Both the position numbers and the translations under genes were made by a program. This document shows, piece after piece, positions 1 through 8,122 of a stretch of 64,000 nucleotides of DNA. The number at the start of each line of letters is the position of its first letter. The first letter of the stretch is position 1. The stretch is from positions 31,423 to 95,422 of the forward strand of contig JACRAZ010000109.1 of the NCBI GenBank assembly GCA_016213205.1, given 5' to 3'. Below the pieces are notes generated by a model. It ran no database searches, was not told where the DNA came from, and saw nothing but the letters and a program-made list of their open reading frames with translations. Source of the stretch: Burkholderiales bacterium (GTDB lineage: Bacteria; Pseudomonadota; Gammaproteobacteria; Burkholderiales; Burkholderiaceae_C).

Positions 1-896
1 AGCGCCACCCCGGCGAACACGGCAAACCCCACCCAGTGGTTGAGCCGGAAGGCCTTGAAGCAGCCCTCGCGCGTGCGGTGGCGGATCAGGCCGTAGTGCC
101 ACAGCGCCTGCGCCGCAGCCACGCCGATGCCCAGCAGGAACAATGTGCCCAGCCCGAGGCTGCGGCCCAGCGCGGCCCAGCTCGCGAGGTAGATCGCGTA
201 GAAGGCCATCACGCCGGCCACGTCGAAGCGGCCCAGCGTGATCGCCGAGGTGCGGATGCCGATCTTCAGGTCGTCGTCGCGGTCGACCATCGCGTACTCG
301 GTGTCGTAGGCCAGCACCCAGAACAGGTTGCCCGCCAGCAGCCACCAGGCATGCGGCGGCACGGCGGCCGGCACCGCGGCGGGGCTCCAGTCGCGCGCAC
401 CCAGCACGGCCGAGAAGGCCATCGGGATGCCCAGGCTGAAGGCCACGCCCAGCACCGCCTGCGGCATCGAGACGAAGCGCTTGGCGTACGGATAGGCCAG
501 CGTCACCGCCAACGCGCCGAACGAGAGCCAGATCGTCGGCGGGTTGGTCGTCAGCACCAGCGCAAAGGCCAGCAGCGCGAGCACCGCGCCCACCGTCAGC
601 GCCTCGCGCACCGGCAGGGCACCGCTGGTCACCGGGCGCTGCGCGGTGCGCTTGACGTGGCGGTCGAACTCGCGGTCGGCCACGTCGTTGATGCAGCAGC
701 CCGCGCTGCGCATCAGGACCGTGCCGAGCCCGAACACCACCAGCAGGTGCCAGCCCGGGTAGCCATCGTCGGCGATCCACAGCGCCGACAAGGTGGGCCA
801 CAGCAGCAGCAGCCAGCCCGCGGGTCGGTTCCAGCGGATCAGGTCCAGGTACAGCGGCAGCCGGGGCCACGAGCGGGACAACAGGCGGGCGATCAT
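1..896 (-). CDS. ubiA: 4-hydroxybenzoate polyprenyltransferase UbiA (3' end cut by window)
   Basis: Integral-membrane prenyltransferase of ubiquinone synthesis; it joins the polyprenyl tail to 4-hydroxybenzoate. I translated the minus strand from the ATG at 896 (MIARLLSRSWPRLPLYLDLI). Both aspartate-rich motifs of the family are visible: NDVADREFD around residues 69-77 and DTEYAMVDRDDD around 197-208. Several hydrophobic helices lie between them, and a typical C-terminal stretch (GCFKAFRLNHWVG) precedes the window edge. About 298 residues are present and the stop is outside. The gene diverges from psuG across an 87-bp gap. Confidence 0.93.
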   Translation of the reverse strand, partial: MIARLLSRSWPRLPLYLDLIRWNRPAGWLLLLWPTLSALWIADDGYPGWHLLVVFGLGTVLMRSAGCCINDVADREFDRHVKRTAQRPVTSGALPVREALTVGAVLALLAFALVLTTNPPTIWLSFGALAVTLAYPYAKRFVSMPQAVLGVAFSLGIPMAFSAVLGARDWSPAAVPAAVPPHAWWLLAGNLFWVLAYDTEYAMVDRDDDLKIGIRTSAITLGRFDVAGVMAFYAIYLASWAALGRSLGLGTLFLLGIGVAAAQALWHYGLIRHRTREGCFKAFRLNHWVGFAVFAGVA

Positions 897-983
897 CGGG
901 CCCGGATTGTGTCACCCGGCCCCGTGCGCCCGGGCGCTGGCCCGCCCGGGACTTAAGCTCTCGGCCTCCAGGAGCCCGCGACG

Positions 984-1904
984 ATGAACCCCCTGCTCGA
1001 CCTGCATCCCGAAGTGGCCGCCGCGCTGGCCGCCGGCCGGCCCGTGGTGGCGCTGGAATCCACGATCATCTCGCACGGCATGCCGTGGCCGCAGAACCTG
1101 GAGACGGCGCTCGCGGTGGAGGCCGAGGTGCGTGCCCACGGCGCGGTGCCGGCCACCATCGCGGTGATCGGCGGCCGCGCCCAGGCCGGGCTCACGCAGG
1201 CCCAGATCGAGACCCTCGGCCGCGGCGGCCCGGCGGTGGCCAAGCTGAGCCGGCGCGACCTGGCGCTGGCCGTGGCGCAGGGCCGCACCGGCGCCACCAC
1301 GGTGGCCGCGACGATGATCATCGCGGCGCTGGCCGGCATCCGCGTGTTCGCCACTGGCGGCATCGGCGGGGTGCACCGGGGCGCGAGCGCCAGCTTCGAC
1401 ATCTCGGCCGACCTGCAGGAACTGGCCCGCACACCGGTGGCGGTGGTGTGCGCCGGTGCCAAGGCCATCCTGGACCTCGGGCTCACGCTGGAGTACCTGG
1501 AAACCCACGGCGTGCCGGTGCTGGGCTACCGCTGCGACCGGCTGCCCGCGTTCTTCACCCGCGACAGCGACTTCGCACTCGACCAGCGGGTGGACGACGC
1601 CGCCGCCATCGCCCAGGTGATGCAGGCGCAGTGGGCGCTGGGCCTCGGCGCGGGCCTGGTGGTGGCCAACCCGATCCCGGCCGAGCATGCGCTGCCGCGC
1701 GAGGTGATGGACCGCGCCATCGCCCAGGCCCTGGCCGAAGCGCAGCAGCAGGGCGTGCAGGGCAAGGCGGTCACGCCGTTCCTGCTGGGCCGCGTCAATG
1801 CCCTCACCGGTGGCGACAGCCTGGCCAGCAACATCCAGTTGGTGCTGAACAACGCCCGCCTGGCCGCCGCGGTGGCCGCGGCCTTTGCGGGCCTGGTCCC
1901 CTGA
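984..1904 (+). CDS. psuG: Pseudouridine-5'-phosphate glycosidase
   Basis: Cleaves pseudouridine 5'-phosphate to uracil and ribose 5-phosphate (reversible C-C glycosidase, PsuG/IndA family), a step in recycling pseudouridine. The 306-residue length is normal. Family blocks seen: ALESTIISHGMPWPQN with Glu25, GGIGGVHRGA near 125-134, a metal/substrate block SFDISADL near 137-144, and AGAKAILDLGLTLEYLET with Lys160, matching the Schiff-base lysine of the E. coli enzyme. No pseudouridine kinase (psuK) gene is adjacent, so the substrate must come from a kinase elsewhere. It reads away from ubiA. Confidence 0.95.
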   Translation: MNPLLDLHPEVAAALAAGRPVVALESTIISHGMPWPQNLETALAVEAEVRAHGAVPATIAVIGGRAQAGLTQAQIETLGRGGPAVAKLSRRDLALAVAQGRTGATTVAATMIIAALAGIRVFATGGIGGVHRGASASFDISADLQELARTPVAVVCAGAKAILDLGLTLEYLETHGVPVLGYRCDRLPAFFTRDSDFALDQRVDDAAAIAQVMQAQWALGLGAGLVVANPIPAEHALPREVMDRAIAQALAEAQQQGVQGKAVTPFLLGRVNALTGGDSLASNIQLVLNNARLAAAVAAAFAGLVP

Positions 1905-2032
1905 GCCGGCCCCAGGCACTGGCCAAATCTGCGCCAAACGCCACAGCTTCCGGACACCGATGCGCAGGAAACGAGCGCAAACTTACAAGCAGAAACGGGT
2001 GTGGAAAGCCCCGTACGCCAGGGAACCCTGCC

Positions 2033-2338
2033 ATGAAGCACTTCACGCAGTTCATCCAGATGATCCGTGCGGCCTGGGACGGCGACAAGCACACCTGCGC
2101 CGAGCAGGCGCTGCAGCTTGCCGTTCGGCTGGAAAGCGAAGGCGACTCCGCCCACGCCCGCATGCTGCGCTTCACCCTCGCCGCCCTGCAAAACCGCGAG
2201 CAGGCGGCCGCGCCCAGGGAAGCAGCACTCGAACAGGCCCTCGCACCGCCCGCGCCCCGTCAGGACAGCAGCGGCGAGGACAACCGCGTCGAGCTGACCT
2301 TCGGCGAGTGGGAGCACGAGGCCCAGTCCCAGCACTGA
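2033..2338 (+). CDS. Small hypothetical protein, 101 residues
   Basis: I do not recognise this protein. It starts MKHFTQFIQMIRAAWDGDKH and has an alpha-helical N-terminal half (about 1-60) with regularly spaced Ala/Leu/Arg. A proline/alanine-rich linker (about 60-80) and an acidic C-terminus (LTFGEWEHEAQSQH) follow. No signal peptide or membrane segment is seen. It lies 128 bp after psuG and 117 bp before the sheath-like gene in the same direction, so it could be co-transcribed with that cluster; this is inference. The ATG at 2033 was chosen because the upstream part of the open frame only mirrors psuG. Confidence 0.6.
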   Translation: MKHFTQFIQMIRAAWDGDKHTCAEQALQLAVRLESEGDSAHARMLRFTLAALQNREQAAAPREAALEQALAPPAPRQDSSGEDNRVELTFGEWEHEAQSQH

Positions 2339-2455
2339 CGCCCCACCCCGGGCTGGCATTGGCGGCCCCTTGCGCGCCTCGCGGCCGGTGCGTGGTGCCG
2401 CCGGACGGTCCCCACGCTGGCATCATCGGCCTTCATCGCTTGAGGAGGCCTCGCC

Positions 2456-4174
2456 ATGCCCCATGTCTTCAATTTCGGCCGCTTCTCGGCCGACGGTTCC
2501 GCACCGCGCCGGGTGCCCGAGCAGGCCGTGCGCATCGCGCTGCTGGGTGACTTTTCCGGCCGCGCCCACCGCGGCGAGCTGCGCACCGGCGACGCACTGG
2601 CGCGCTGCAAACCACTGCGGCTGGACGTGGACACGATCGATCGCGTCATCGCCGGCTTCGGCACCCGGCTGCAGGTTCCGCTGGGTGCCGGCAGTGTGGA
2701 GCTGCAGCCGCGCTCGCTCGACGACCTGCACCCGGATGCCCTGTTCGACCATCTGGGCGTGTTTGCCGAACTCTCGCGCGTGCGCCAGCGCCTGGCCCAG
2801 CCCGCCAGCTTTGCCGCGGCGGTGGCCGAGGTGCAGCAGTGGGCCCACCAGGCCGACTGGCCTGCCGAGCCGGAGCCGGTGCACTTCGCGCGGGGCAACA
2901 CCGTGCCGGTGGACGGCAAGCTCAGCGATTTCGCGCGCTTGACCGGCCGCACCGATGCACCGCCGTCACCGCCCAGCGCCATCGAAGCGCTGGTGCGCCA
3001 CGCCATCGCGCCGCACCTGGTGCAGGCCGCCTCGCCGCAGACCCCGGCCTGGATCGCCATCGTCGACCAGGCCCTCTCGGCCACCCTGCGCGAGCTGCTG
3101 CACCACCCCGACTTCCAGTGCCTGGAAGCCGCCTGGCGCTCGCTGGACTTCATCGCCCGGCGGGTGGAAACCGACGAGTCGCTGCAGGTCGTGGTGTACG
3201 ACATCAGCGCCGAGGAGTTCGCCGCCGACCTCAGCGCCACCGATGTGCTGGAGAACACCGGCCTGTACCGCCTGCTGGTGGAGCAGCCGGTGCTCGACGC
3301 GCACCAGGGCCCGCTCTCGGCGCTGATCGGCCACTACGGCTTCGAGATGACGCCGCCGCACGCCGAGCTGCTGGGCCGCATGGCCCGCATCGCCGCGCGC
3401 GCTGGAGCGCCCTTCATCGCGGCGATGGGCCGCGATGCCATCGGCGCCTCGCCCGACACCCTGCATCCGCTGGTGGCCCAGTCCTGGCAGGCGCTGCGCG
3501 ACCTGCCGGCGGCGCGCTACCTCGGCCTCGCGGTGCCGCGCTTCCTGCTGCGCAACCCCTACGGCAAGCGAAGTGACCCGATCGAGCGTTTCGCGTTCGA
3601 GGAATTCGACCCGCAGGCCGGCCTGCAATCGCTGTTGTGGGGCAACCCCGCGCTGCTGGCCGCGGTGCTGCTGGCCGAGCACGCACGCAGCGCCGGCTTC
3701 GACGAGGCCCCGGGTGACACGCTCACCTTGGGTGATATGCCGTACTTCGTGCACACCGATGCCGACGGCGAACCGGTGGCACTGCCCTGCACCGAGCGCC
3801 AGCTCACCGAGCGCACGGCCACGGCACTGCAGGTGCTGGGCCTGATGCCGGTGCTGGCACGCCAGGGCCGGCCCGATGTTCGGCTGGGCGGCTTCCTGTC
3901 GGTGGCCGGCACGGCCCTGTCCGGGCCCTGGAGCCGCATGCCGCTGCCGCCCGAGCCGCTGGTCAGCCCGGCGATCACGGCCGTGCGCGGCTCGGCCCCG
4001 CTGCCCGCGGCCGACGAGGCCGAGCTCGATGCGCTGCTGGCCGACCTGAAGCGCCAGTCCGAGGGCGGCGCCGCGCCGGCCGGTGCCGCGGCCACCGCGC
4101 CAGGCAGCCCGGGCGCCCGGCGCGGCGGCCTGGACTTTTCCATCCTGCTGTCCGACCTGGGCCACAAGGGCTGA
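2456..4174 (+). CDS. TssB-TssC-like contractile sheath fusion protein (orphan type VI-like)
   Basis: 572 residues combining both sheath subunits of a type VI secretion apparatus. Residues about 20-150 resemble TssB/VipA: VRIALLGDFSGR near 25-36 and LQPRSLDDLHPDALFDHL near 82-99. Residues about 180-500 resemble TssC/VipB: LRELLHHPDFQCLEAAWRSL near 212-231, LIGHYGFEMTPPHAELL near 285-301, and RYLGLAVPRFLLRNPYGK near 347-364. A loose Ala/Gly/Pro tail ends in DFSILLSDLG. TssB and TssC are normally separate proteins encoded with about a dozen Tss genes; none of the others is in this window. A four-gene motor-like operon starts 105 bp downstream. The homology call is firm; function as a real sheath is inference. 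Confidence 0.85.
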   Translation: MPHVFNFGRFSADGSAPRRVPEQAVRIALLGDFSGRAHRGELRTGDALARCKPLRLDVDTIDRVIAGFGTRLQVPLGAGSVELQPRSLDDLHPDALFDHLGVFAELSRVRQRLAQPASFAAAVAEVQQWAHQADWPAEPEPVHFARGNTVPVDGKLSDFARLTGRTDAPPSPPSAIEALVRHAIAPHLVQAASPQTPAWIAIVDQALSATLRELLHHPDFQCLEAAWRSLDFIARRVETDESLQVVVYDISAEEFAADLSATDVLENTGLYRLLVEQPVLDAHQGPLSALIGHYGFEMTPPHAELLGRMARIAARAGAPFIAAMGRDAIGASPDTLHPLVAQSWQALRDLPAARYLGLAVPRFLLRNPYGKRSDPIERFAFEEFDPQAGLQSLLWGNPALLAAVLLAEHARSAGFDEAPGDTLTLGDMPYFVHTDADGEPVALPCTERQLTERTATALQVLGLMPVLARQGRPDVRLGGFLSVAGTALSGPWSRMPLPPEPLVSPAITAVRGSAPLPAADEAELDALLADLKRQSEGGAAPAGAAATAPGSPGARRGGLDFSILLSDLGHKG

Positions 4175-4237
4175 GACCGAGCGTCCACGCCGGCCCCCCG
4201 TGCTGGCCATGGCCCCAGGCTCCCTGGTGGCATGCGG

Positions 4238-4243
4238 TAGACT
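4238..4243 (+). promoter_or_regulatory. Possible -10 element before the DUF3348/motor operon
   Basis: TAGACT in the 105-bp gap after the sheath-like gene, about 37 bp before the DUF3348 start. I see no clear -35 partner at the right distance, so this is weak. If used, the motor genes could be transcribed independently of the sheath gene. Confidence 0.25.
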
Positions 4244-4279
4244 GCGCGCCCTTTTTGCGTTCGGACGTCGGCGATCGGT

Positions 4280-4963
4280 ATGGTGCCAGGGGCATGGCGT
4301 ACAGGCCTCAACAGTGCGGGATTCATCCGCCTTCTCGCTGAACTGACGGCCATCGACGTACCGGGCTCGACCCAGACCGTGGCCGAACGGCTGGGGGCCT
4401 GGCTGGAATGGACCGATGCCATCCCGTTGTCGGCGGCGCTCGCGGCGCCGGCCCGCGGCATGGCCCGCACGCCGCCCGCGCCCGGCGTGTTTGCACAGGC
4501 CACCGAAGCCTGCCAGCGCGTGCGCGCCGAGCTGCGCCAGGCCATCACCGCCGATGCCCTGTTTGCAGCGACCGCAACGCAAGGCCACGACTACCCGACC
4601 TACCGGCACCACCATGCCACGCACCAGCGCAAGATGGCGGCGCGCATCGGCACCCTGCGCGCCGACCTGCGGGCCATGCTGGCCCGCAGCTCCGTTGCGC
4701 TCGGCCGGCTGGCAGCCCTGGACGCCGTGATGGACGAGATCCTGGGCCCGCGTGAGCGCAGCCTGCTGGCCCGCGTGCCCTCGCTGCTGGAAAAGCGCTT
4801 CGAGCACCTGCGCCAGGCACTGCCGCCGGCCGAGTGGCCCGTCGTGTTCGGCCAGGACATGCGGAACCTGTTGCTGGCGGAGCTGGCGCTTCGATGTCAA
4901 CCGGTCGAGGGGCTGCTGGCCGCGCTGGACCCGCAAGCCCCCACCCACAAAGAGCCGCAATGA
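4280..4963 (+). CDS. DUF3348 family protein
   Basis: 227-residue soluble helical protein. The N-terminus (SAGFIRLLAELTAIDVPGS) and the middle block (LAALDAVMDEILGPRERSLL and VPSLLEKRFEHLRQAL) match what I recall of DUF3348 proteins, which have no known function. No signal or membrane segment. A His-rich patch (YRHHHATHQRK, about 111-121) stands out. Its stop overlaps the start of the next gene (ATGA at 4960-4963), implying translational coupling with the MotA/ZorA-like channel. In my recollection DUF3348, DUF802, OmpA and DUF2894 proteins recur together in Burkholderiales and some gammaproteobacteria; this could not be checked here. Confidence 0.8.
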   Translation: MVPGAWRTGLNSAGFIRLLAELTAIDVPGSTQTVAERLGAWLEWTDAIPLSAALAAPARGMARTPPAPGVFAQATEACQRVRAELRQAITADALFAATATQGHDYPTYRHHHATHQRKMAARIGTLRADLRAMLARSSVALGRLAALDAVMDEILGPRERSLLARVPSLLEKRFEHLRQALPPAEWPVVFGQDMRNLLLAELALRCQPVEGLLAALDPQAPTHKEPQ

Positions 4964-6801
4964 CCAGAACACTCTCCCGGGCCGTCTTCGTTGCCGGCCT
5001 TCTCGCGGTGGCCTGGGTGGGCGCCGGCTATGTCGGCTCCAGCCCGCTGGCACTGGCGGTCACGCTGTTGATCGCGACCTTCTACCTGGCGGGGGGGCTG
5101 GAGCTGCACCGCTTCGACCAGGCCACCGCCGGCCTCGCGCAGGCCCTGGAGGCCGTGCCCGATCCCCTGCCGCGGCTGGCCGACTGGCTGCCCCAGGTGC
5201 CTGCGGCACTGCAGAACCCGGTGCGCCTGCGCATCGAGGGCGAGCGCGTCGGCCTGCCCGGCCCGGCCTTGACGCCCTACCTCGTGGGCCTGCTCGTGCT
5301 GCTGGGCATGCTGGGCACCTTCCTGGGCATGGTGGTCACCCTCAACGGCACCGTCATCGCGCTGGAGAGCACCACCGACCTGCAGGCCATCCGCGCTTCG
5401 CTGGCCGCTCCGGTCAAGGGCCTGGGGCTGGCCTTCGGCACCTCGGTGGCGGGGGTCTGCGCGTCGGCCCTGCTGGGGCTGGTGTCGGCGCTGTGCCGGC
5501 GCGAGAGGCTGCAGGTGTCGCAGCGGCTGGATTCGCGCATCGCCACCACGCTGCGCGGCTTCTCGCTCAGCCACCAGCGCGAGCAGACCTTGCACACGCT
5601 GCAGCAGCAGGCGCTGGCCGCGCCCGCCCTGATGCACCAGCTGCAGGCCCTGATGGGCCAGATGGACCGGCAGCACCAGGCCCTGGGCGAACGCCTGCTG
5701 GCCGGCCAGGAGGGCTTCCACCGCCACGCCGAGGCGGTGTACACGGGGCTGGCCACGTCCATCGACCGATCGCTGAAGCACAGCCTGGCCGAGAGCGCCC
5801 GCCTGGCCGGCGCCACGATCGCGCCCGCGGTCGAGGCCACGATGGCCGGCATCGCGCGCGAAACCAGCGTGCTGCAGGCCCACCTGGCCAGCGTGGTGCA
5901 GCAGCAGCTGGACGGCCTGTCCGCGCGCTTTGCCACCACCATGGACACCGTGTCCGACGCCTGGCGTGATGCGCTTGCGCAGCAGGAACATCGCGTGGCC
6001 AGCCAGGCCGCGGCGTTGCAGGCCACGCTGGCCACGCACGACGAGCAGCGGTTCACGGCCTGGACCGAATCCCTCGCCGCCATGGTGGCCCTGCTGCAGC
6101 GCGAGTGGCAGCACACCGGCATCCAGACGCTGGGCCAGCAGCAGCAGATCTGCCAGGTGCTGGAGCAGACCGCACGCGACATCGCCGTGCAGGCCGACAC
6201 GCATGCGCGCACCACCCTCGCCGAGATCGCCGGGCTGATGCAGGCCGCATCGCAAGCCCCCCGGGTGGCCGCGGAGGTGATCGGCCAGTTGCGCCAGCAG
6301 CTCTCCGACAGCCTGCTGCGCGACAACGCCCAGCTCGAGGAACGCGGCCGCATGATGGCCGCGCTGGGCAGCCTGCTCGAGGCGGTGCAGCACACCACCG
6401 GCCAGCAGCAGGCGGCGGTGGACGCGCTGGTGAGCAGCGCCGCCACCACGCTGGAGCGCGCGGGCACCCGGTTCACCGAGCAGGTGGCCTCCACCACCAC
6501 CGAGCTGTCGGCCGTGGCGGGGCAGATCACCGGCAGCGCGGTCGAGGTGGCGAGCCTGGGCGAGGCCTTCGGCCATGCCGTGCAGCGCTTCAGCGAATCC
6601 AGCAGCGAACTCACCGCACACCTGCAGCGCATCGAGGCCGCGTTGGGCCGGTCGATGGCGCGCAGCGACGAACAGCTCGCCTACTACGTGGCCCAGGCAC
6701 GCGAGATCATCGACCTCAGCCTCGGCGCGCAGAAGCAGATCGTCGATGAGCTGCAGCAGCTGGCCACCCGGCAGACGCTGGCCGCCGGCGAGCCCGCCTG
6801 A
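4960..6801 (+). CDS. MotA/TolQ/ZorA-like proton-channel protein with very long tail (DUF802 type)
   Basis: 613 residues. Four predicted membrane helices: about 8-24, 29-46, 105-128 (LTPYLVGLLVLLGMLGTFLG) and 153-178 (PVKGLGLAFGTSVAGVCASA). The last two have the small-residue pattern of ExbB/TolQ/MotA channel helices. Residues 180-613 form a long Gln/Ala/Leu-rich, probably coiled-coil tail of over 400 residues, as in DUF802 proteins and similar in layout to ZorA of the Zorya defence system. The partner gene (MotB/OmpA type) starts in its stop codon. The likely role is the channel half of an ion-driven motor in the inner membrane, with the tail in the cytoplasm. What it drives is unknown. The ATG at 4960 was chosen over upstream in-frame starts because it begins the hydrophobic N-terminus. 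Confidence 0.82.
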   Translation: MTRTLSRAVFVAGLLAVAWVGAGYVGSSPLALAVTLLIATFYLAGGLELHRFDQATAGLAQALEAVPDPLPRLADWLPQVPAALQNPVRLRIEGERVGLPGPALTPYLVGLLVLLGMLGTFLGMVVTLNGTVIALESTTDLQAIRASLAAPVKGLGLAFGTSVAGVCASALLGLVSALCRRERLQVSQRLDSRIATTLRGFSLSHQREQTLHTLQQQALAAPALMHQLQALMGQMDRQHQALGERLLAGQEGFHRHAEAVYTGLATSIDRSLKHSLAESARLAGATIAPAVEATMAGIARETSVLQAHLASVVQQQLDGLSARFATTMDTVSDAWRDALAQQEHRVASQAAALQATLATHDEQRFTAWTESLAAMVALLQREWQHTGIQTLGQQQQICQVLEQTARDIAVQADTHARTTLAEIAGLMQAASQAPRVAAEVIGQLRQQLSDSLLRDNAQLEERGRMMAALGSLLEAVQHTTGQQQAAVDALVSSAATTLERAGTRFTEQVASTTTELSAVAGQITGSAVEVASLGEAFGHAVQRFSESSSELTAHLQRIEAALGRSMARSDEQLAYYVAQAREIIDLSLGAQKQIVDELQQLATRQTLAAGEPA

Positions 6802-7445
6802 TGGACGAGCTCGACGCCGGCATCGAGACCAGCACGCCCGTGTGGGCCGTGTTCGGCGACTTGATGGCGGGCCTGCTCGGGGCCTTCGTGCTGATGCTGG
6901 TCTGCGTGCTGGGCGTGCAGCTGGAGCTGGCCACACGGCTGGATGCCGAGGTGAAGCAGCGCCAGCTGGAGGAACAGCGCCGCCTGGCCCTGGAGCGTGC
7001 GCTGGCGGTGCCCCTGGCCGCGGGCCGGGTCACACTGAACAACGGCCGCATCGGCATCAGCGGCAGCGTGCTGTTCGCGCTGAACTCCGACCAGCTGCAA
7101 CCCGAGGGCCGGCAGTTGCTCAAGACCCTGGCGCCCCCGCTCGCGGCCTACCTGCGCCACCGCGACGAACTGCTGATGGTCAGCGGCTTCACGGATGACA
7201 AGCCGCTGCGCGATGGCAACCGCCAGTTCGCCGACAACTGGGACCTTTCCGCCCAACGCGCGTTGACGGTGATGCGCGCGTTGATGGACGAAGGCCTGCC
7301 CTCCTCGTCGCTGTTTGCGGCGGCCTTCGGCCCCGAGCAGCCGGTGGCTTCCAACGCCGACGCGAAGGGCCGCTCGCAGAACCGGCGGGTGGAGATGGCG
7401 CCGGTGCCCCGGTGGTCCAGCACGGCACCGAAGCCCCGTGAGTGA
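6801..7445 (+). CDS. MotB/ZorB-like stator protein with OmpA peptidoglycan-binding domain
   Basis: 214 residues. One N-terminal membrane helix (about 14-38) contains Asp20 in WAVFGDLMAGLLGAF, positioned like the proton-carrying Asp of MotB/ZorB. A short helical plug/linker (40-70) follows. An OmpA-like domain spans about 70-205: FALNSDQLQPEG, VSGFTDDKPL, DNWDLSAQRALTVM and the closing SQNRRVEM. The protein would anchor to peptidoglycan and form the ion path with the preceding channel protein. The start codon overlaps the previous stop by one base, and the stop overlaps the next gene by 8 bp. Confidence 0.88.
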   Translation: MDELDAGIETSTPVWAVFGDLMAGLLGAFVLMLVCVLGVQLELATRLDAEVKQRQLEEQRRLALERALAVPLAAGRVTLNNGRIGISGSVLFALNSDQLQPEGRQLLKTLAPPLAAYLRHRDELLMVSGFTDDKPLRDGNRQFADNWDLSAQRALTVMRALMDEGLPSSSLFAAAFGPEQPVASNADAKGRSQNRRVEMAPVPRWSSTAPKPRE

Positions 7446-8091
7446 CACCGAGTTCGGCGCCAGCGCACAGGCCATGGCCGACACGCCAGACCCGGTGGCG
7501 ACCCTCGCCGCCTGGCGCGCGCGCGGCGAGGACCGGCACGACCCCGTGCGCTTCCGGTTCCTGGAGGCCCTGGCCCGGCGTACGGCCGGCCATGCCGGCG
7601 AGGCCAGGCGCGTGCTGGACCAGAAGCTGGCCCTGGCGATGCAGGCCTATCGCACCCTGCCGGTCCGTGCCGAGGCCGAACCCCGCCACACGGCAGGCGC
7701 ACCGCCACCGCCGCCCACTGCGGCCGCGAGCCCGTTGGCCGAGTTGCTGCGCCGCTTGCAGGCGCAGCCCGACGACACGGCAGCGCCCGCCGAGCTGCGG
7801 GCCTTGCGTCTTCACGGCAAGTCCTGGTCGCGCCTGAGCGCCGAGCGGCGCCTGGTGCAGGCGCACGCCACGGCGCCCGGCAATGCCGGCCCCCTGCACT
7901 CGCACACCCTGATGCTGCGCGCGCTGAACCTGATGCGCACGCTGTCGCCGGACTACCTGAGCCACTTCCTGTGCCATGTGGACGCCCTGTTGTGGCTGGA
8001 CCAGGCCCACGGCGGCGACCTGCTGACACCACGGGATGTGCTCAGCACCCAGGCCCCGGCCCGTGGGCGCAGAGCGCCCCGGGGGCGCTAA
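7438..8091 (+). CDS. DUF2894 family protein
   Basis: 217 residues from GTG at 7438 (an ATG at 7474 is an alternative). The N-terminal block DPVRFRFLEALARRTAGHAG and the C-terminal block WSRLSAERRLVQAHATAPGN...NLMRTLSPDYLSHF...VDALLWLDQA match the DUF2894 pattern I recall; a Pro/Ala-rich linker joins them (about 75-105). No signal or membrane segment. It is the last gene of the coupled operon and overlaps the OmpA gene by 8 bp. Function unknown; by position it may be a cytoplasmic partner of the motor. Confidence 0.8.
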   Translation: MSDTEFGASAQAMADTPDPVATLAAWRARGEDRHDPVRFRFLEALARRTAGHAGEARRVLDQKLALAMQAYRTLPVRAEAEPRHTAGAPPPPPTAAASPLAELLRRLQAQPDDTAAPAELRALRLHGKSWSRLSAERRLVQAHATAPGNAGPLHSHTLMLRALNLMRTLSPDYLSHFLCHVDALLWLDQAHGGDLLTPRDVLSTQAPARGRRAPRGR

Positions 8092-8122
8092 CCGACCCGG
8101 CCCCGCGCCGCCGGCACGACGC

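Noticed and set aside
2966..5053. 695-codon minus-strand open frame opposite the sheath and DUF3348 genes
   Set aside because: Arg/Gly/Gln/His-rich antisense artefact of high G+C; real domains are on the plus strand.
2456..8091. A complete type VI secretion or Zorya system
   Set aside because: No TssE/F/G/J/K/L/M, Hcp, VgrG or ClpV, and no ZorC/ZorD/ZorE in the window; only sheath-like and motor-like parts are present.
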